A DNA stretch of 64,000 bases from Aeromonas finlandensis (lineage in GTDB: Bacteria > Pseudomonadota > Gammaproteobacteria > Enterobacterales > Aeromonadaceae): NCBI RefSeq assembly GCF_000764645.1, contig NZ_JRGK01000309.1:1-64000 (forward strand), given 5' to 3'. This document shows positions 9,962 through 18,561 of the stretch, in pieces. The translations under genes and the position numbers were made by a program. The stretch's first letter is position 1, and every line of letters starts with the position of its first letter. The notes below the pieces were generated by a model. The model had not been told where the DNA came from. It ran no database searches and saw only the letters and a program-made list of their open reading frames with translations.

Positions 9962-11077
9962 ACGCCCGCAGCCAAGCAGTGCCAGCAGACCGCAGCCACT
10001 CAGCAACAGGCCGAGATCCTGCAATCCGGCCGCCACCGCCAACCCCAGACTGAGCAGCAGGTAGTAGCCAAGCCCGAACAGGGCGCCAGCACTACCCGCC
10101 ACTTCGCGATAGGCCAACAGCGCCTGACTCAGCACATTGGGGATCGCCACCCCATAGGCCACCACGATGCCCATCATGGGCAACAGGAACCAGAGGCTGG
10201 CCTGAGTCGTCCAGACCAGCAGCCCGGCGACCAGCGCCAGCACGCAAGCCAGTCTGATCAGAGATGACGGCAGCCACCCTCTTCCCAGCAGATGCTTGTT
10301 GAGCAGGCTGCCGAGCAGAGTCGCCAGGGCCAGCAAGATCCCTGAGTAACCAAACTCGCCGGTGCTCAATCCCAATCCGGCAAACAGGAAGGGGGCCAGA
10401 CTGTAGTAGCCAAACAGCATGGTGTTGAACAGGGCGACCAGCACGGCACTGCGCCAGAGCCCGCCATCCTTCATCATCCGGCATGCCAGCGGCCAGAGTG
10501 CGACTCGCTGGGTGCAGGCCGGACGGGTTTCCGGCAGCTGCCAGCAAGTCACCAGCAGCAAGCCTACCGCCAGTACCAGCAGACCGCTGAACACCCCGAG
10601 ATAGCCAAACCCGCTCGCCAGCTGACCGCCACTGAGCAGCCCCAGCACCGGACTGAGTGAGAGCGCAATGCCCATCACCGAGAAGACCCGCGCCAGATCG
10701 CTGCCCTGATAGCTATCACGCAGCATGGTCTGGGTCACCACAGATCCCACGGCGGCACCAAAGGCCGAGATAACCCGGGCCAGCAACAGGATTTCAAAGT
10801 GATTGGCCAACAGCGCCAGCAGGGTGCCGACGCCATAGGTAAGCAGACCCGCCAGCATGGCGGGACGCCGCCCGATCAAATCGCAGAGCCGTCCCCAGCA
10901 GACCACGCCCACCGCAAACGCCAGAAAATAGACCGACAGGGTCTGGGATGCCTGCCCCTCGCTCACCTGAAACTGGGTGGCGATGTGGGTCAGCACCGGG
11001 CTGTAGATGGTCTCCACGATCTGGGGAAACATCATCAATCCCACCACCAGCCAGAGCGGTGGCAACTTGTTGTTCAT
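9950..11077 (-). CDS. MFS multidrug transporter, Bcr/CflA type
   Basis: Predicted drug/H+ antiporter of 375 residues with about 12 hydrophobic helices. The loop motif WGRLCDLIGRRPAML (around residues 60-75) is the major facilitator motif A, and the general arrangement resembles Bcr/CflA exporters. A very strong AAGGAGG ribosome site precedes the ATG. The last codons read Arg-Arg-Ser-Thr-stop through the parS-like palindrome. It is divergent from an AraC-family regulator with a 92-base shared promoter region, suggesting local control. The substrate cannot be told from the sequence. Confidence 0.85.
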   Translation of the reverse strand: MNNKLPPLWLVVGLMMFPQIVETIYSPVLTHIATQFQVSEGQASQTLSVYFLAFAVGVVCWGRLCDLIGRRPAMLAGLLTYGVGTLLALLANHFEILLLARVISAFGAAVGSVVTQTMLRDSYQGSDLARVFSVMGIALSLSPVLGLLSGGQLASGFGYLGVFSGLLVLAVGLLLVTCWQLPETRPACTQRVALWPLACRMMKDGGLWRSAVLVALFNTMLFGYYSLAPFLFAGLGLSTGEFGYSGILLALATLLGSLLNKHLLGRGWLPSSLIRLACVLALVAGLLVWTTQASLWFLLPMMGIVVAYGVAIPNVLSQALLAYREVAGSAGALFGLGYYLLLSLGLAVAAGLQDLGLLLSGCGLLALLGCGRRST

Positions 11078-11169
11078 GACAAACCTCCTTCATAAGAGGT
11101 CGCCATTCTAGAGAGATGCCTATTGTCTGATTACAATAAGCAGGACTATAAACATCAAAAATCGGACAT

Positions 11170-11994
11170 ATGGCCTTTATTCTTCCCGATCACCCTTTTG
11201 ACCCCGACCAGCTGACAGGCAGCGTGATCGGCATTGCCTCCGCCCTCGGCTGGCACGACTCGGGTTTGCATCAGCATCAGCGCCATCAGCTGCTGTTCGC
11301 CCAATCCGGCTGCATGACCATGGAGCTGGAAGGTCGGGTCTGCCTGCTGCCACCCACCCGCGCCGCCTGGCTGCCAGCGGGCACCGCCCACCGGGTACTG
11401 ATGCGCGGTGTCGTCGCCTACCGATCCCTCTACTTCCAGCCGCACCCCGAGCTGCCCGGCACGGTGGAGGTGCTGGCGGTCAATCCGCTGCTGCACGAAC
11501 TGATCGAACGGATGGCACTCTGGCCGTGGGACAAACCGCAAGAGCAGCAGCAACGGACGGTAGGACTGTTTATGGAGGAGTTGGGGCTGGCACCGCGGGA
11601 GTCGTGGCAGTTGCCGCTACCGACCGATCCCAGACTGGGCGGCTGGCTACAGCAGTTAAAACGGGGAGATGCCCTGCCCGCTCGGCTCAACCGGCTGGCC
11701 GAACGGGTAGGTGCCAGTGACAAGACCATTGGCCGCATCTTTATGCGGGAGACCGGCATGAGCTACCAGGCGTGGCGTCAGCAGTGGCGGCTGTTGCGCG
11801 CCATGGAGCTGCTGGCAGAAAGCGAGTCCATCAGCCGGATTGCCGCTGCGCTGGAGTTCTCCAGCGACAGCGCCTTTATCAGCTTCTTCAAACAACATAC
11901 GGGACAGACCCCCCTGCGCTACCTCAGCTCTCGGGGTGAGTCGCCACAGCCTGGCTCGCCTCCACCACCAGGGTATCCAGCGCCAGCGGTTTGA
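11170..11994 (+). CDS. AraC-family transcriptional regulator
   Basis: The 274-residue protein has an N-terminal cupin-like sensor region (HQHQRHQLLFAQSG, then PPTRAAWLPAGTAHRV) and a C-terminal double helix-turn-helix (LAERVGASDKTIGRIFMRETG and the SISRIAAALEFSSDSAFISFFKQHTG half). This resembles NimR-type regulators that control a divergently encoded MFS exporter, and the neighbour here is exactly that. No clear Shine-Dalgarno precedes the ATG at 11170. The proline-rich C-terminal tail overlaps the end of a small convergent gene by 71 bases, so the last residues may not be conserved. Confidence 0.85.
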   Translation: MAFILPDHPFDPDQLTGSVIGIASALGWHDSGLHQHQRHQLLFAQSGCMTMELEGRVCLLPPTRAAWLPAGTAHRVLMRGVVAYRSLYFQPHPELPGTVEVLAVNPLLHELIERMALWPWDKPQEQQQRTVGLFMEELGLAPRESWQLPLPTDPRLGGWLQQLKRGDALPARLNRLAERVGASDKTIGRIFMRETGMSYQAWRQQWRLLRAMELLAESESISRIAAALEFSSDSAFISFFKQHTGQTPLRYLSSRGESPQPGSPPPPGYPAPAV

Positions 11995-12157
11995 GGTTGT
12001 GCAGCGCATCCTGCACCACGGCATGGGATGCCTGCTGCAACTCGCTCTGCACATCCCGCTCCAGCTGAGCACTCTCCAGCTCGGGCCGCGGGTTCTCGTT
12101 GGCCATCACGTTCAAGCTCAGGGCACTCACAATCAGGGTGGCGATCAGGATTTTCAT
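11924..12157 (-). CDS. Small secreted hypothetical protein
   Basis: A 77-residue product with a convincing signal peptide (MKILIATLIVSALSLNVMA, cleavage after ANA/MANE region) followed by a short, acidic, glutamine-rich mature chain. I do not recognise the family. A CGGAG ribosome site lies eight bases before the ATG, which supports real translation. Its 3' end overlaps the end of the convergent araC-type gene by 71 bases. Confidence 0.6.
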   Translation of the reverse strand: MKILIATLIVSALSLNVMANENPRPELESAQLERDVQSELQQASHAVVQDALHNLKPLALDTLVVEASQAVATHPES

Positions 12158-12351
12158 CTGGTTTGCTCCGGTATGGTTGAGATGACCAGATAGCTATTCC
12201 AATTGTTGTGCCAATCCTCACACAATACATAACATGATGATTTTGTTTAAATTCACCCTCTTGCGATACCAAATTGAGTCGCAAAATGCATCCTGCTCGG
12301 TCATTTTTAAACCAACAGTTGGTACTTTTAACCACGCTTAATTTTTGCACC

Positions 12352-12369
12352 ACGTTCCACGTGGAACGT
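12352..12369. other. parS-like centromere site 2
   Basis: ACGTTCCACGTGGAACGT is a perfect 18-base palindrome whose core GTTCCACGTGGAAC is identical to the Pseudomonas-type parS core. It lies in the 292-base gap between the small secreted gene and avtA, about 80 bases before avtA. Confidence 0.88.
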
Positions 12370-12449
12370 CCCGCTATTTTGATCGACACCCGCTTTTAAA
12401 CTGAGCTATGGTGCTACATCTTCGTAACTGACTCTGGATCTGTCACCGA

Positions 12450-13703
12450 ATGGAATTTTCCTTGTTCGGCGAGAAGTTCACTCGCCACGCCGGTATTACC
12501 CAACTCATGGATGACCTCAATCAGGGGCTGACCAATCCGGACGCCATCATGCTGGGTGGCGGCAATCCGGCCCCCATCCCCGCCATGCTGGAACGCTTTC
12601 AGGCGGAAGCCAAGAGCCTGCTCGACAACGGCGAGCTGGTTAAAGCGATGGCCAACTACGACGGTCCGCAAGGCAAAGACAGGTTCACCAAGGCACTGGC
12701 GGCACTGCTCAACAAAGAGCTGGGGTGGGATATCTCGGCCCGCAATATCGCCCTGACCAACGGCAGCCAAAATGCCTTCTTCTACCTGTTCAACCTGCTG
12801 GCCGGTGAATTTGCCGATGGCCGCAGGAAGAAGGTGCTGTTCCCGCTCGCTCCCGAATATATCGGCTATGCCGACTCGGCGCTGGCCGATGACTACTTCG
12901 TCGCCTACAAGCCCACCATCGAGAAACTGCCCGATGGCCAGTTCAAATACCACGTGGATTTCGAGAGCCTGCAGGTAGGTGACGACATCGGGGTGATCTG
13001 CGTCTCCCGCCCGACCAACCCGACCGGCAACGTGCTGACCGACGAAGAGATCGAACACCTCGATCAGATCGCCCGCGACAAGGGGATTCCGCTGCTGATC
13101 GACAACGCCTACGGCGTCCCCTTCCCGGGCATCATCTTCAGCGAAGCCAAACCATTCTGGAACGCCAATACCATCCTCTGCATGAGCCTCTCCAAGCTGG
13201 GCTTGCCGGGCACCCGCTGCGGCATCGTCATCGCCGACGAGAAGATCATCCAGGCCATCACCAACCTCAGCGGCATCATCAATCTGGCGCCGGGCAGTCT
13301 GGGCCCCGCCATCACCATCCCGATGATCGAGAGCGGCGAGATCATCGCCCTCAGTGAACAGGTGGTGAAACCCTTCTATCAGCAGAAGGCGGAGCTGGCG
13401 GTGCAGCTGCTGCGCGAAGCGATCCCCGACCCGCGCTTCCATATCCACAAGCCGGAAGGCGCCCTCTTCCTCTGGCTCTGGTTTGAAGATTTGCCGATCC
13501 ACTGTCAGGAACTCTATGAGCGACTGAAGGCGAAGAACCTGCTGATCGTGCCGGGCCACTACTTCTTCCCCGGCATTGATGACCCCGAGTGGCGCCACAG
13601 TCAGGAGTGCATCCGCCTCAACTACTCTCAGAGCGAGGAGCTGGTGCGCCGCGGCATCGCCATTCTGGCGGAGGAGATCAACTCCCTCTACCGCGCCGAT
13701 TAA
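12450..13703 (+). CDS. avtA: Valine--pyruvate aminotransferase (transaminase C)
   Basis: PLP-dependent aminotransferase interconverting valine/2-ketoisovalerate and alanine/pyruvate. The 417-residue protein matches E. coli AvtA in length and opens with the characteristic MEFSLFGEKFTRHAGITQLM. The PLP lysine is Lys249 in SLSKLGLPGTRCG; the family motif SRPTNPTGNV precedes it. Transcribed alone, and ended by a bidirectional hairpin shared with the heat-shock genes. No strong ribosome site is visible before the ATG. Confidence 0.94.
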   Translation: MEFSLFGEKFTRHAGITQLMDDLNQGLTNPDAIMLGGGNPAPIPAMLERFQAEAKSLLDNGELVKAMANYDGPQGKDRFTKALAALLNKELGWDISARNIALTNGSQNAFFYLFNLLAGEFADGRRKKVLFPLAPEYIGYADSALADDYFVAYKPTIEKLPDGQFKYHVDFESLQVGDDIGVICVSRPTNPTGNVLTDEEIEHLDQIARDKGIPLLIDNAYGVPFPGIIFSEAKPFWNANTILCMSLSKLGLPGTRCGIVIADEKIIQAITNLSGIINLAPGSLGPAITIPMIESGEIIALSEQVVKPFYQQKAELAVQLLREAIPDPRFHIHKPEGALFLWLWFEDLPIHCQELYERLKAKNLLIVPGHYFFPGIDDPEWRHSQECIRLNYSQSEELVRRGIAILAEEINSLYRAD

Positions 13704-13715
13704 CCGGGCAGCCAA

Positions 13716-13752
13716 AAACAGAAAGGCCTGCATCTGCAGGCCTTTGTTGTTT
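13716..13752. terminator. Bidirectional terminator between avtA and ibpB
   Basis: Perfect 11-base inverted repeat AAAGGCCTGCA / TGCAGGCCTTT with a 2-base loop at 13722-13745, flanked by A-rich sequence on the left and T-rich on the right. It serves both convergent genes. Confidence 0.85.
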
Positions 13753-13769
13753 ATCGCGATCCGGTTTGC

Positions 13770-14210
13770 TTAACCGGGCAGCGCCAGCTGCTCGGGTTTA
13801 CCGATGGGAATGGCGCGAGGCTTGAGCGCCTCCGGCAACTCACGGGCCAGATCGATGGTCAGCAGACCATGCTCCAGCTTGGCGCCTTGCACCTCCACGT
13901 GCTGGCTCAGCTTGAAGGCGAGCTCGAAGTCACGCTCGGCAATCCCCTGATGGAGGAACTGACGCTCACCGGCCGCAGCCCCTTTGCGCCCCTTCACCTT
14001 GAGGGTGCCGTTTTCGGTCTCCAGCTCCAGCTCTTCGCGCTCGAAGCCAGCCACGGCGACCGTGATGCGATAGCCATCCTGATCGCGCTTTTCAATGTTG
14101 TACGGGGGATAAGCGGCGGTCTTCTGATCGAACAGACCTTCCAGCTCACGGGCCATCCGCTCGAAGCCGACAGCGTTGGAATAGAGATGAGAAAAATCGA
14201 GGTTACGCAT
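13770..14210 (-). CDS. ibpB: Small heat-shock protein, IbpB-like
   Basis: Hsp20/alpha-crystallin chaperone (146 residues) that coats aggregating proteins. The N-terminus MRNLDFSHLYSNAVGFERM and the alpha-crystallin core (YPPYNIEK, YRITVAVAGFEREELELE, FLHQGIAERDFELAF) are typical of IbpA/IbpB. The C-terminal anchoring tail reads PRAIPIGKPEQ, with an I-x-I motif. It follows ibpA in the same direction after 92 bases and has its own ROSE-like hairpin, so it is probably the second gene of a heat-shock operon. The ibpB name is by position and divergence; it is a paralogue of the next gene. Confidence 0.93.
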   Translation of the reverse strand: MRNLDFSHLYSNAVGFERMARELEGLFDQKTAAYPPYNIEKRDQDGYRITVAVAGFEREELELETENGTLKVKGRKGAAAGERQFLHQGIAERDFELAFKLSQHVEVQGAKLEHGLLTIDLARELPEALKPRAIPIGKPEQLALPG

Positions 14211-14213
14211 AAT

Positions 14214-14237
14214 CCTATCCTTCTAATAAGCAACAGG
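14214..14237 (-). promoter_or_regulatory. ROSE-type RNA thermometer hairpin of ibpB-like gene
   Basis: On the minus strand, CCUGUU-G-CUU can pair with AAGGAUAGG, which includes the Shine-Dalgarno sequence, leaving one bulged G. This is the hallmark UUGCU motif of ROSE (repression of heat-shock gene expression) thermometers. The hairpin ends three bases before the ATG. Pairing was worked out by eye; no folding energy was calculated. Confidence 0.7.
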
Positions 14238-14271
14238 TTCAACTCTCCACAGGCCCATCATCGGCACCCGG

Positions 14272-14287
14272 GAAATTTTAAAATTTC
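14272..14287. repeat. Perfect 16-base AT palindrome between ibpA and ibpB
   Basis: GAAATTTTAAAATTTC is a perfect inverted repeat just after the ibpA stop. It could be an RNA hairpin or a protein site; no T-tract supports termination. Confidence 0.5.
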
Positions 14288-14302
14288 AGTGAATTCAGGC
14301 TA

Positions 14303-14716
14303 TCAGCCGTTGATCTCAATCTTGCGCGGCTTCATCGCCTCGGGCACTTCACGCACCAGCTCGATGTGCAGCAAGCCGTTTTTCAGGTCGGCCCCTTTCA
14401 CCCGCACATAGTCGGCCAGCTGGAAGCGGCGCTCGAAACCACGTTCGGCGATCCCCTGATAGAGATAGTTGCGCCCGGTGTCGGCCTGCTTGTTGCCCTT
14501 CACCGTCAGCAGATTTTCCTGGAAGCTCAGCTCCAGCTCTTCCTGGGTAAAGCCCGCCACCGCCATGCTGATGCGGTAGTCGTTGTCACCCAACTGCTCG
14601 ATGTTGTAGGGGGGATAACCGGCATTGCCATTGCTGGCCGCAGATTCGATGAGATTGGCCAGACGATCGAAACCAATGGCAGAACGATAGAGCGGAGAAA
14701 AGTCGATAGAACGCAT
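14303..14716 (-). CDS. ibpA: Small heat-shock protein IbpA
   Basis: Hsp20 chaperone of 137 residues, the same length as E. coli IbpA and very close to it ([66 protein letters not shown]). The alpha-crystallin domain occupies about residues 35-125 and the C-terminal I-x-I motif (RKIEI) is present. It is the first gene of the pair, with a sigma-32 promoter about 100 bases upstream and a 5' leader ending in a ROSE-like hairpin. Regulation is therefore expected at both transcription and translation. Confidence 0.96.
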   Translation of the reverse strand: MRSIDFSPLYRSAIGFDRLANLIESAASNGNAGYPPYNIEQLGDNDYRISMAVAGFTQEELELSFQENLLTVKGNKQADTGRNYLYQGIAERGFERRFQLADYVRVKGADLKNGLLHIELVREVPEAMKPRKIEING

Positions 14717-14720
14717 AGTA

Positions 14721-14741
14721 TTACCCTCTTGTGAGCGATAA
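14721..14741 (-). promoter_or_regulatory. ROSE-type RNA thermometer hairpin of ibpA
   Basis: On the minus strand, UUAUC-G-CUC pairs with GAG-GGUAA across an ACAA loop, burying the GAGGG Shine-Dalgarno and leaving one bulged G within a UCGCU motif, the ROSE consensus U(U/C)GCU. The ATG follows four bases later. Folding was judged by eye only. Confidence 0.72.
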
Positions 14742-14811
14742 CGGATTGTTTGCCCTCCTTATGGACGGGCACCTGGTCGAAACCTCTGTCGAGCGTTCCG
14801 GCCTTGTTACC

Positions 14812-14844
14812 TATATAGGGGCTCACTTTTTCCTTTCAAGGGGG
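14812..14844 (-). promoter_or_regulatory. Sigma-32 heat-shock promoter of ibpA
   Basis: Reading the minus strand: CCCCCTTGAAA (-35), 12-13 base spacer, CCCCTATAT (-10). This is a near-perfect fit to the sigma-32 consensus CTTGAAA / CCCCATnT. The predicted transcript has a leader of about 90 bases before ibpA. Confidence 0.88.
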
Positions 14845-15167
14845 TTTGAACGAATTTTTGAGGCGCTGTGTACACACCATAAAACGCCAGCCCACTCATC
14901 TGGCTGGTTTCCTGAAATGAGTGTTGAGATGCTAGCGGGAGCCAAAAGCCCCCTGCTTACCTAGACACTTTTCCATCACTGATGATTTCAACTGGGCTAT
15001 CAGTGCTGAGTCAGCGCCACGGTGTACGTAACAGAAGCGCAAGCCGGATAATTGCTGCGTAATTGACCCCAGCTTGGCTGGACGTATCCTATGCCTCTCA
15101 GGAAAGACGACATAAATGCATGAAGCGGTTAAACTAAAAAGCACAACATCCAGACCGCAAGGACGCC
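14845..15167. other. Intergenic region between ibpA promoter and sensor kinase
   Basis: This 323-base stretch has no convincing gene. It holds an imperfect hairpin CCAGCC / GGCTGG (about 14890-14910) followed by TTTCC, and presumably the kinase promoter, which I cannot place. A 70-codon minus-strand frame (14932-15144) has no ribosome site or recognisable content. Confidence 0.4.
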
Positions 15168-17135
15168 ATGTCAGGACATTTCTTCAAGACCGCCAAGGCT
15201 GTCGGCCGTAACGGACTCTCATACCGCCTGCTCTCCTACATTCTGGTGTGCAGTACCGTATTGGCGATGATCATTACGGCGCTGCAACTCGCTTGGGATT
15301 ACCGCAAGGATGTTGCCGTCATAGAAGACAGCATTGGTCAGATTGAAGCCTCCTTCCTGCAACCGATCGCCGCCAGCTTGTGGAACCTGGATGAAGAGCA
15401 GGTCAAGGTGCAAATCGAGGGGATCATGAACCTGCCCAACATGCAGTTCGTGATGGTCAAAGAGATGCTCGGCAACTCCGAAGTCCCGCTGCTAACCCAA
15501 GGGGTGGAGCGGGAAAGCTACGATATCTCCCGCGAGTTCAACCTCACCTATCAGGGGGAAGTGGTCGGCAAACTGTTTGTTGCCGCCTCGCTGGAGCAGA
15601 TATATCAACGCCTTATCGAGAAGTCGGTGTTGATCATGGTCAGCCAGACCATCAAGACCCTGGTGGTCTCATTCTGTATCCTGATCATCATTTACTATCT
15701 GGTGGTCAGGCACATCAATCGCATCGCCAGCTACGCCCAGAAGTTCAATCTGGATCGGCTCGATATGGAGCTGGAGCTGGAAGGCCGCCCGCAACCACGC
15801 AAAAAGCCGGATGAGCTGGATACCCTGGTGGCGACCCTCAACCAGATGCGAACCCGTCTGCGCGATGAGCTGCTTGCCCGCCATCAAGCCGTCGAGCAAC
15901 TGCAGCAGGAACGGGACTTCTCTGCCACCCTGATCAACTCCGCCAACATGGTGATCTGCTGCATGGAGCCGGACCTCACCATCGCCAGCATCAACCCGGC
16001 GGCCATCCTGCTCACTGGCTACCACCAGCAAGAGCTGCTGCAGCACAACTGGCTTGATCTGTTTGTTAGCCCATCACAGCGTCAGGAAGTGAGCGACATT
16101 CTCTCGACGGATGGTTCGCTCGCAGACAAGGTTGTCATCATGCATGACCAGCAAACCCATGAACTGGTGCTGCAGTGGACCTTCGTCCCCTTCTACGAAG
16201 GGCCCAACCTCAAATACCAGATCGGGTTTGGCTACGACATTACCCAGCTGAAAAAAGTCGAGCGGGAGATTATCCGCCTCAACGAGCAGTTAGAAGGCAA
16301 GGTGGTGGAGCGTACCCGCAGCCTGAGCGAAGCCAACAACCAGCTGGGCAAGGCTTATGATGACCTGAAACAAGCCCAGCAGACACTGGTGGAGTCGGAG
16401 AAGATGGCCTCTCTCGGCTCACTGGTGGCCGGGGTCGCCCACGAGATCAACACCCCGATCGGCATCAGTGTGACCGCCTCCTCCTATCTGCAGGAGCGGG
16501 TCGCCGACTTCAAATCGCATATCGACTCCAAGCAGCTCTCCCGCTCCTATCTCAACGAGTTTACCGTCAACCTCGACGAGTCGATGCAACTGCTGCAGAG
16601 CAACCTGCGCCGCGCCTCCGAGCTGATTGCCAGCTTCAAGCAGGTGGCGGTAGACCAGTCATCGGAAGCGCGTTACAACTTCAGCCTCGCCGACAACCTT
16701 CATCAGGTGGTGGTCTCCCTCGGCCACAAGCTGAAGAAGAGCCAGTGTGAAGTGGATATCCAGTGCGATCCCAAGCTGTCGATCTTCTCCTTCCCTGGCA
16801 GTTTTACCCAGATCTACTCGAACCTGATCCTCAACTCCATCAACCACGGTTTCGATAGCTGGGACAAGCCGAAAAAGATCACCATCAAGGTGGAGCAGCA
16901 GGGAGAGGAGCTGTTTATCGACTACTCGGACAACGGCCGCGGCATCCCGCCCGAAATATTGCCGCGTATCTTCGATCCCTTCGTCACCTCCAAGCGAGGT
17001 CAGGGTGGCAGCGGCCTCGGTACCCACATCATCTACAACCTGGTGGTGCAGTTGCTGCGCGGTCGAATCCACTGCGCCAGCGAGCCGGGTAACGGCGCCG
17101 AATTCCATATTCGCCTGCCAATCCAACATAACTGA
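15168..17135 (+). CDS. Membrane-bound PAS-containing sensor histidine kinase (orphan)
   Basis: The 655-residue kinase has an N-terminal membrane helix (about 25-45), an extracytoplasmic sensor region (about 46-155), a second helix (about 157-178), a HAMP-like linker, a PAS domain (about 250-370), a coiled coil (about 375-415), a phosphoacceptor segment GVAHEINTPIG with His425, and a C-terminal ATPase domain (NLILNSINHGF, DNGRGIPPEI, GGSGLGTHI). No response regulator gene is adjacent, so its partner is elsewhere. The AHEINTP phosphoacceptor type is often found in kinases feeding NtrC-like or stand-alone regulators. Signal and target are unknown. It is followed by gor after 76 bases on the same strand. 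Confidence 0.88.
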   Translation: MSGHFFKTAKAVGRNGLSYRLLSYILVCSTVLAMIITALQLAWDYRKDVAVIEDSIGQIEASFLQPIAASLWNLDEEQVKVQIEGIMNLPNMQFVMVKEMLGNSEVPLLTQGVERESYDISREFNLTYQGEVVGKLFVAASLEQIYQRLIEKSVLIMVSQTIKTLVVSFCILIIIYYLVVRHINRIASYAQKFNLDRLDMELELEGRPQPRKKPDELDTLVATLNQMRTRLRDELLARHQAVEQLQQERDFSATLINSANMVICCMEPDLTIASINPAAILLTGYHQQELLQHNWLDLFVSPSQRQEVSDILSTDGSLADKVVIMHDQQTHELVLQWTFVPFYEGPNLKYQIGFGYDITQLKKVEREIIRLNEQLEGKVVERTRSLSEANNQLGKAYDDLKQAQQTLVESEKMASLGSLVAGVAHEINTPIGISVTASSYLQERVADFKSHIDSKQLSRSYLNEFTVNLDESMQLLQSNLRRASELIASFKQVAVDQSSEARYNFSLADNLHQVVVSLGHKLKKSQCEVDIQCDPKLSIFSFPGSFTQIYSNLILNSINHGFDSWDKPKKITIKVEQQGEELFIDYSDNGRGIPPEILPRIFDPFVTSKRGQGGSGLGTHIIYNLVVQLLRGRIHCASEPGNGAEFHIRLPIQHN

Positions 17136-17211
17136 GCGCTGGCTCTTGTGAGCCAGCCGCTTTGTCCCCATCATGCTGTGATTGCATTCTTAATGAGCGG
17201 AGAACCTCGCA

Positions 17212-18561
17212 ATGGCACAGCATTTTGACTATATCGCCATCGGCGGCGGCAGCGGCGGTATCGCCTCTGCCAACCGAGCTGCCATGTACGGTAAGAAAGT
17301 TGCCCTGATTGAAGCCAAAGAGTTGGGTGGAACCTGCGTCAACGTAGGCTGCGTCCCGAAGAAAGCCATGTGGTATGCGGGCCAGATCGCCGATGCCCTG
17401 AAATATGGTGCCGACTACGGCTTTGACACCACCCTCAACCACTTCAACTGGGCCAAGCTGGTCGAGTCCCGCCAGGCCTACATCGGCCGCATCCACCAGT
17501 CCTATCAGAACGTACTGGGCAAGAACCAGATTACCGTGATCAAGGGATTCGCCCGCTTCGTTAGCAGCAATACCATCGAGGTCAATGGTGAGCACTACAC
17601 TGCCGATCACATCCTGATCGCCACCGGTGGTCGCCCGGAAATTCCGGCGATCCCGGGTGCCGAGCTGGGTATCGACTCCGACGGTTTCTTTGATCTGCAA
17701 AGCCAACCCAAGCGGGTTGCCGTGGTCGGTGCTGGCTACATCGCTGTCGAAATCGCTGGCGTGATGCAGGCGCTCGGCTCAGAGACCCATCTGGTGGTGC
17801 GCAAGCACGCCCCGCTGCGTAATTTCGATCCCATGATCCACGAGACACTGGTGGAGATCATGGCACAGGAAGGGCCCAAGCTGCACACCCACGCCATACC
17901 CAAAGCTGTGCTCAAGAACGCCGATAACAGCCTGACCCTGCAACTGGAAGATGGTCGCCATCTCACCGTCGACTGCCTGGTCTGGGCCATCGGCCGCGAG
18001 CCCGCCACCAACAACCTCAATCTGGCTGCCGCAGGCATCGAGCTGGATGAGAAGGGCTTTATTCCGACCGACAAGTTCCAGAACACCGCCGTCGCCAACA
18101 TCTATGCAGTGGGTGACAACACAGGTCGCATCCAGCTCACGCCGGTGGCCGTGGCGGCGGGTCGTCGCCTCTCCGAGCGGCTGTTCAACAACAAGCCCAA
18201 CGAGCACCTCAACTACGATCTGGTGCCGACCGTGGTGTTCAGCCACCCTCCCATCGGCACCATCGGCCTGACCGAACCAGAAGCCATCGCCGAATACGGT
18301 GAAGAGCAGGTGAAGGTCTACCGCAGTCAATTCACTTCCATGTACTCGGCGCTGACCCAGCATCGCCAGCCCACCCGCATGAAGCTGGTCTGTGTCGGTC
18401 CTGAAGAGAAGGTCGTCGGTCTGCACGGTATCGGCTTTGCGATGGACGAGATCCTGCAAGGTTTCGGCGTTGCCATGAAGATGGGTGCCACCAAAGCAGA
18501 CTTCGACAACTGCGTCGCCATCCACCCCACCAGCGCAGAAGAGTTTGTGACAATGCGATAA
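17212..18561 (+). CDS. gor: Glutathione-disulfide reductase
   Basis: FAD- and NADPH-dependent reductase (449 residues, 450 in E. coli) that regenerates GSH from GSSG. The N-terminal FAD-binding motif GGGSGG is followed by the redox-active pair in [12 protein letters not shown] (Cys42, Cys47). NADPH-binding GAGYIAVE is near 174-181, and the dimer-interface catalytic base lies in the terminal [10 protein letters not shown] (His about 439). The ribosome site GCGGAGAA precedes the ATG. The last ~20 codons and the following hairpin are copied in tandem downstream. Confidence 0.97.
   Translation: MAQHFDYIAIGGGSGGIASANRAAMYGKKVALIEAKELGGTCVNVGCVPKKAMWYAGQIADALKYGADYGFDTTLNHFNWAKLVESRQAYIGRIHQSYQNVLGKNQITVIKGFARFVSSNTIEVNGEHYTADHILIATGGRPEIPAIPGAELGIDSDGFFDLQSQPKRVAVVGAGYIAVEIAGVMQALGSETHLVVRKHAPLRNFDPMIHETLVEIMAQEGPKLHTHAIPKAVLKNADNSLTLQLEDGRHLTVDCLVWAIGREPATNNLNLAAAGIELDEKGFIPTDKFQNTAVANIYAVGDNTGRIQLTPVAVAAGRRLSERLFNNKPNEHLNYDLVPTVVFSHPPIGTIGLTEPEAIAEYGEEQVKVYRSQFTSMYSALTQHRQPTRMKLVCVGPEEKVVGLHGIGFAMDEILQGFGVAMKMGATKADFDNCVAIHPTSAEEFVTMR

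Noticed and set aside
12414-13733. Long open frame antisense to avtA
   Set aside because: High-GC codon structure of avtA keeps the opposite strand open; no ribosome site or recognisable domains. The same holds for long antisense frames over opsX, mnmG, atpD, glmS, kdpB and kdpD.
14932-15144. 70-codon minus-strand frame between ibpA and the kinase
   Set aside because: No start signal, no recognisable content, cysteine/histidine-rich composition typical of non-coding sequence.
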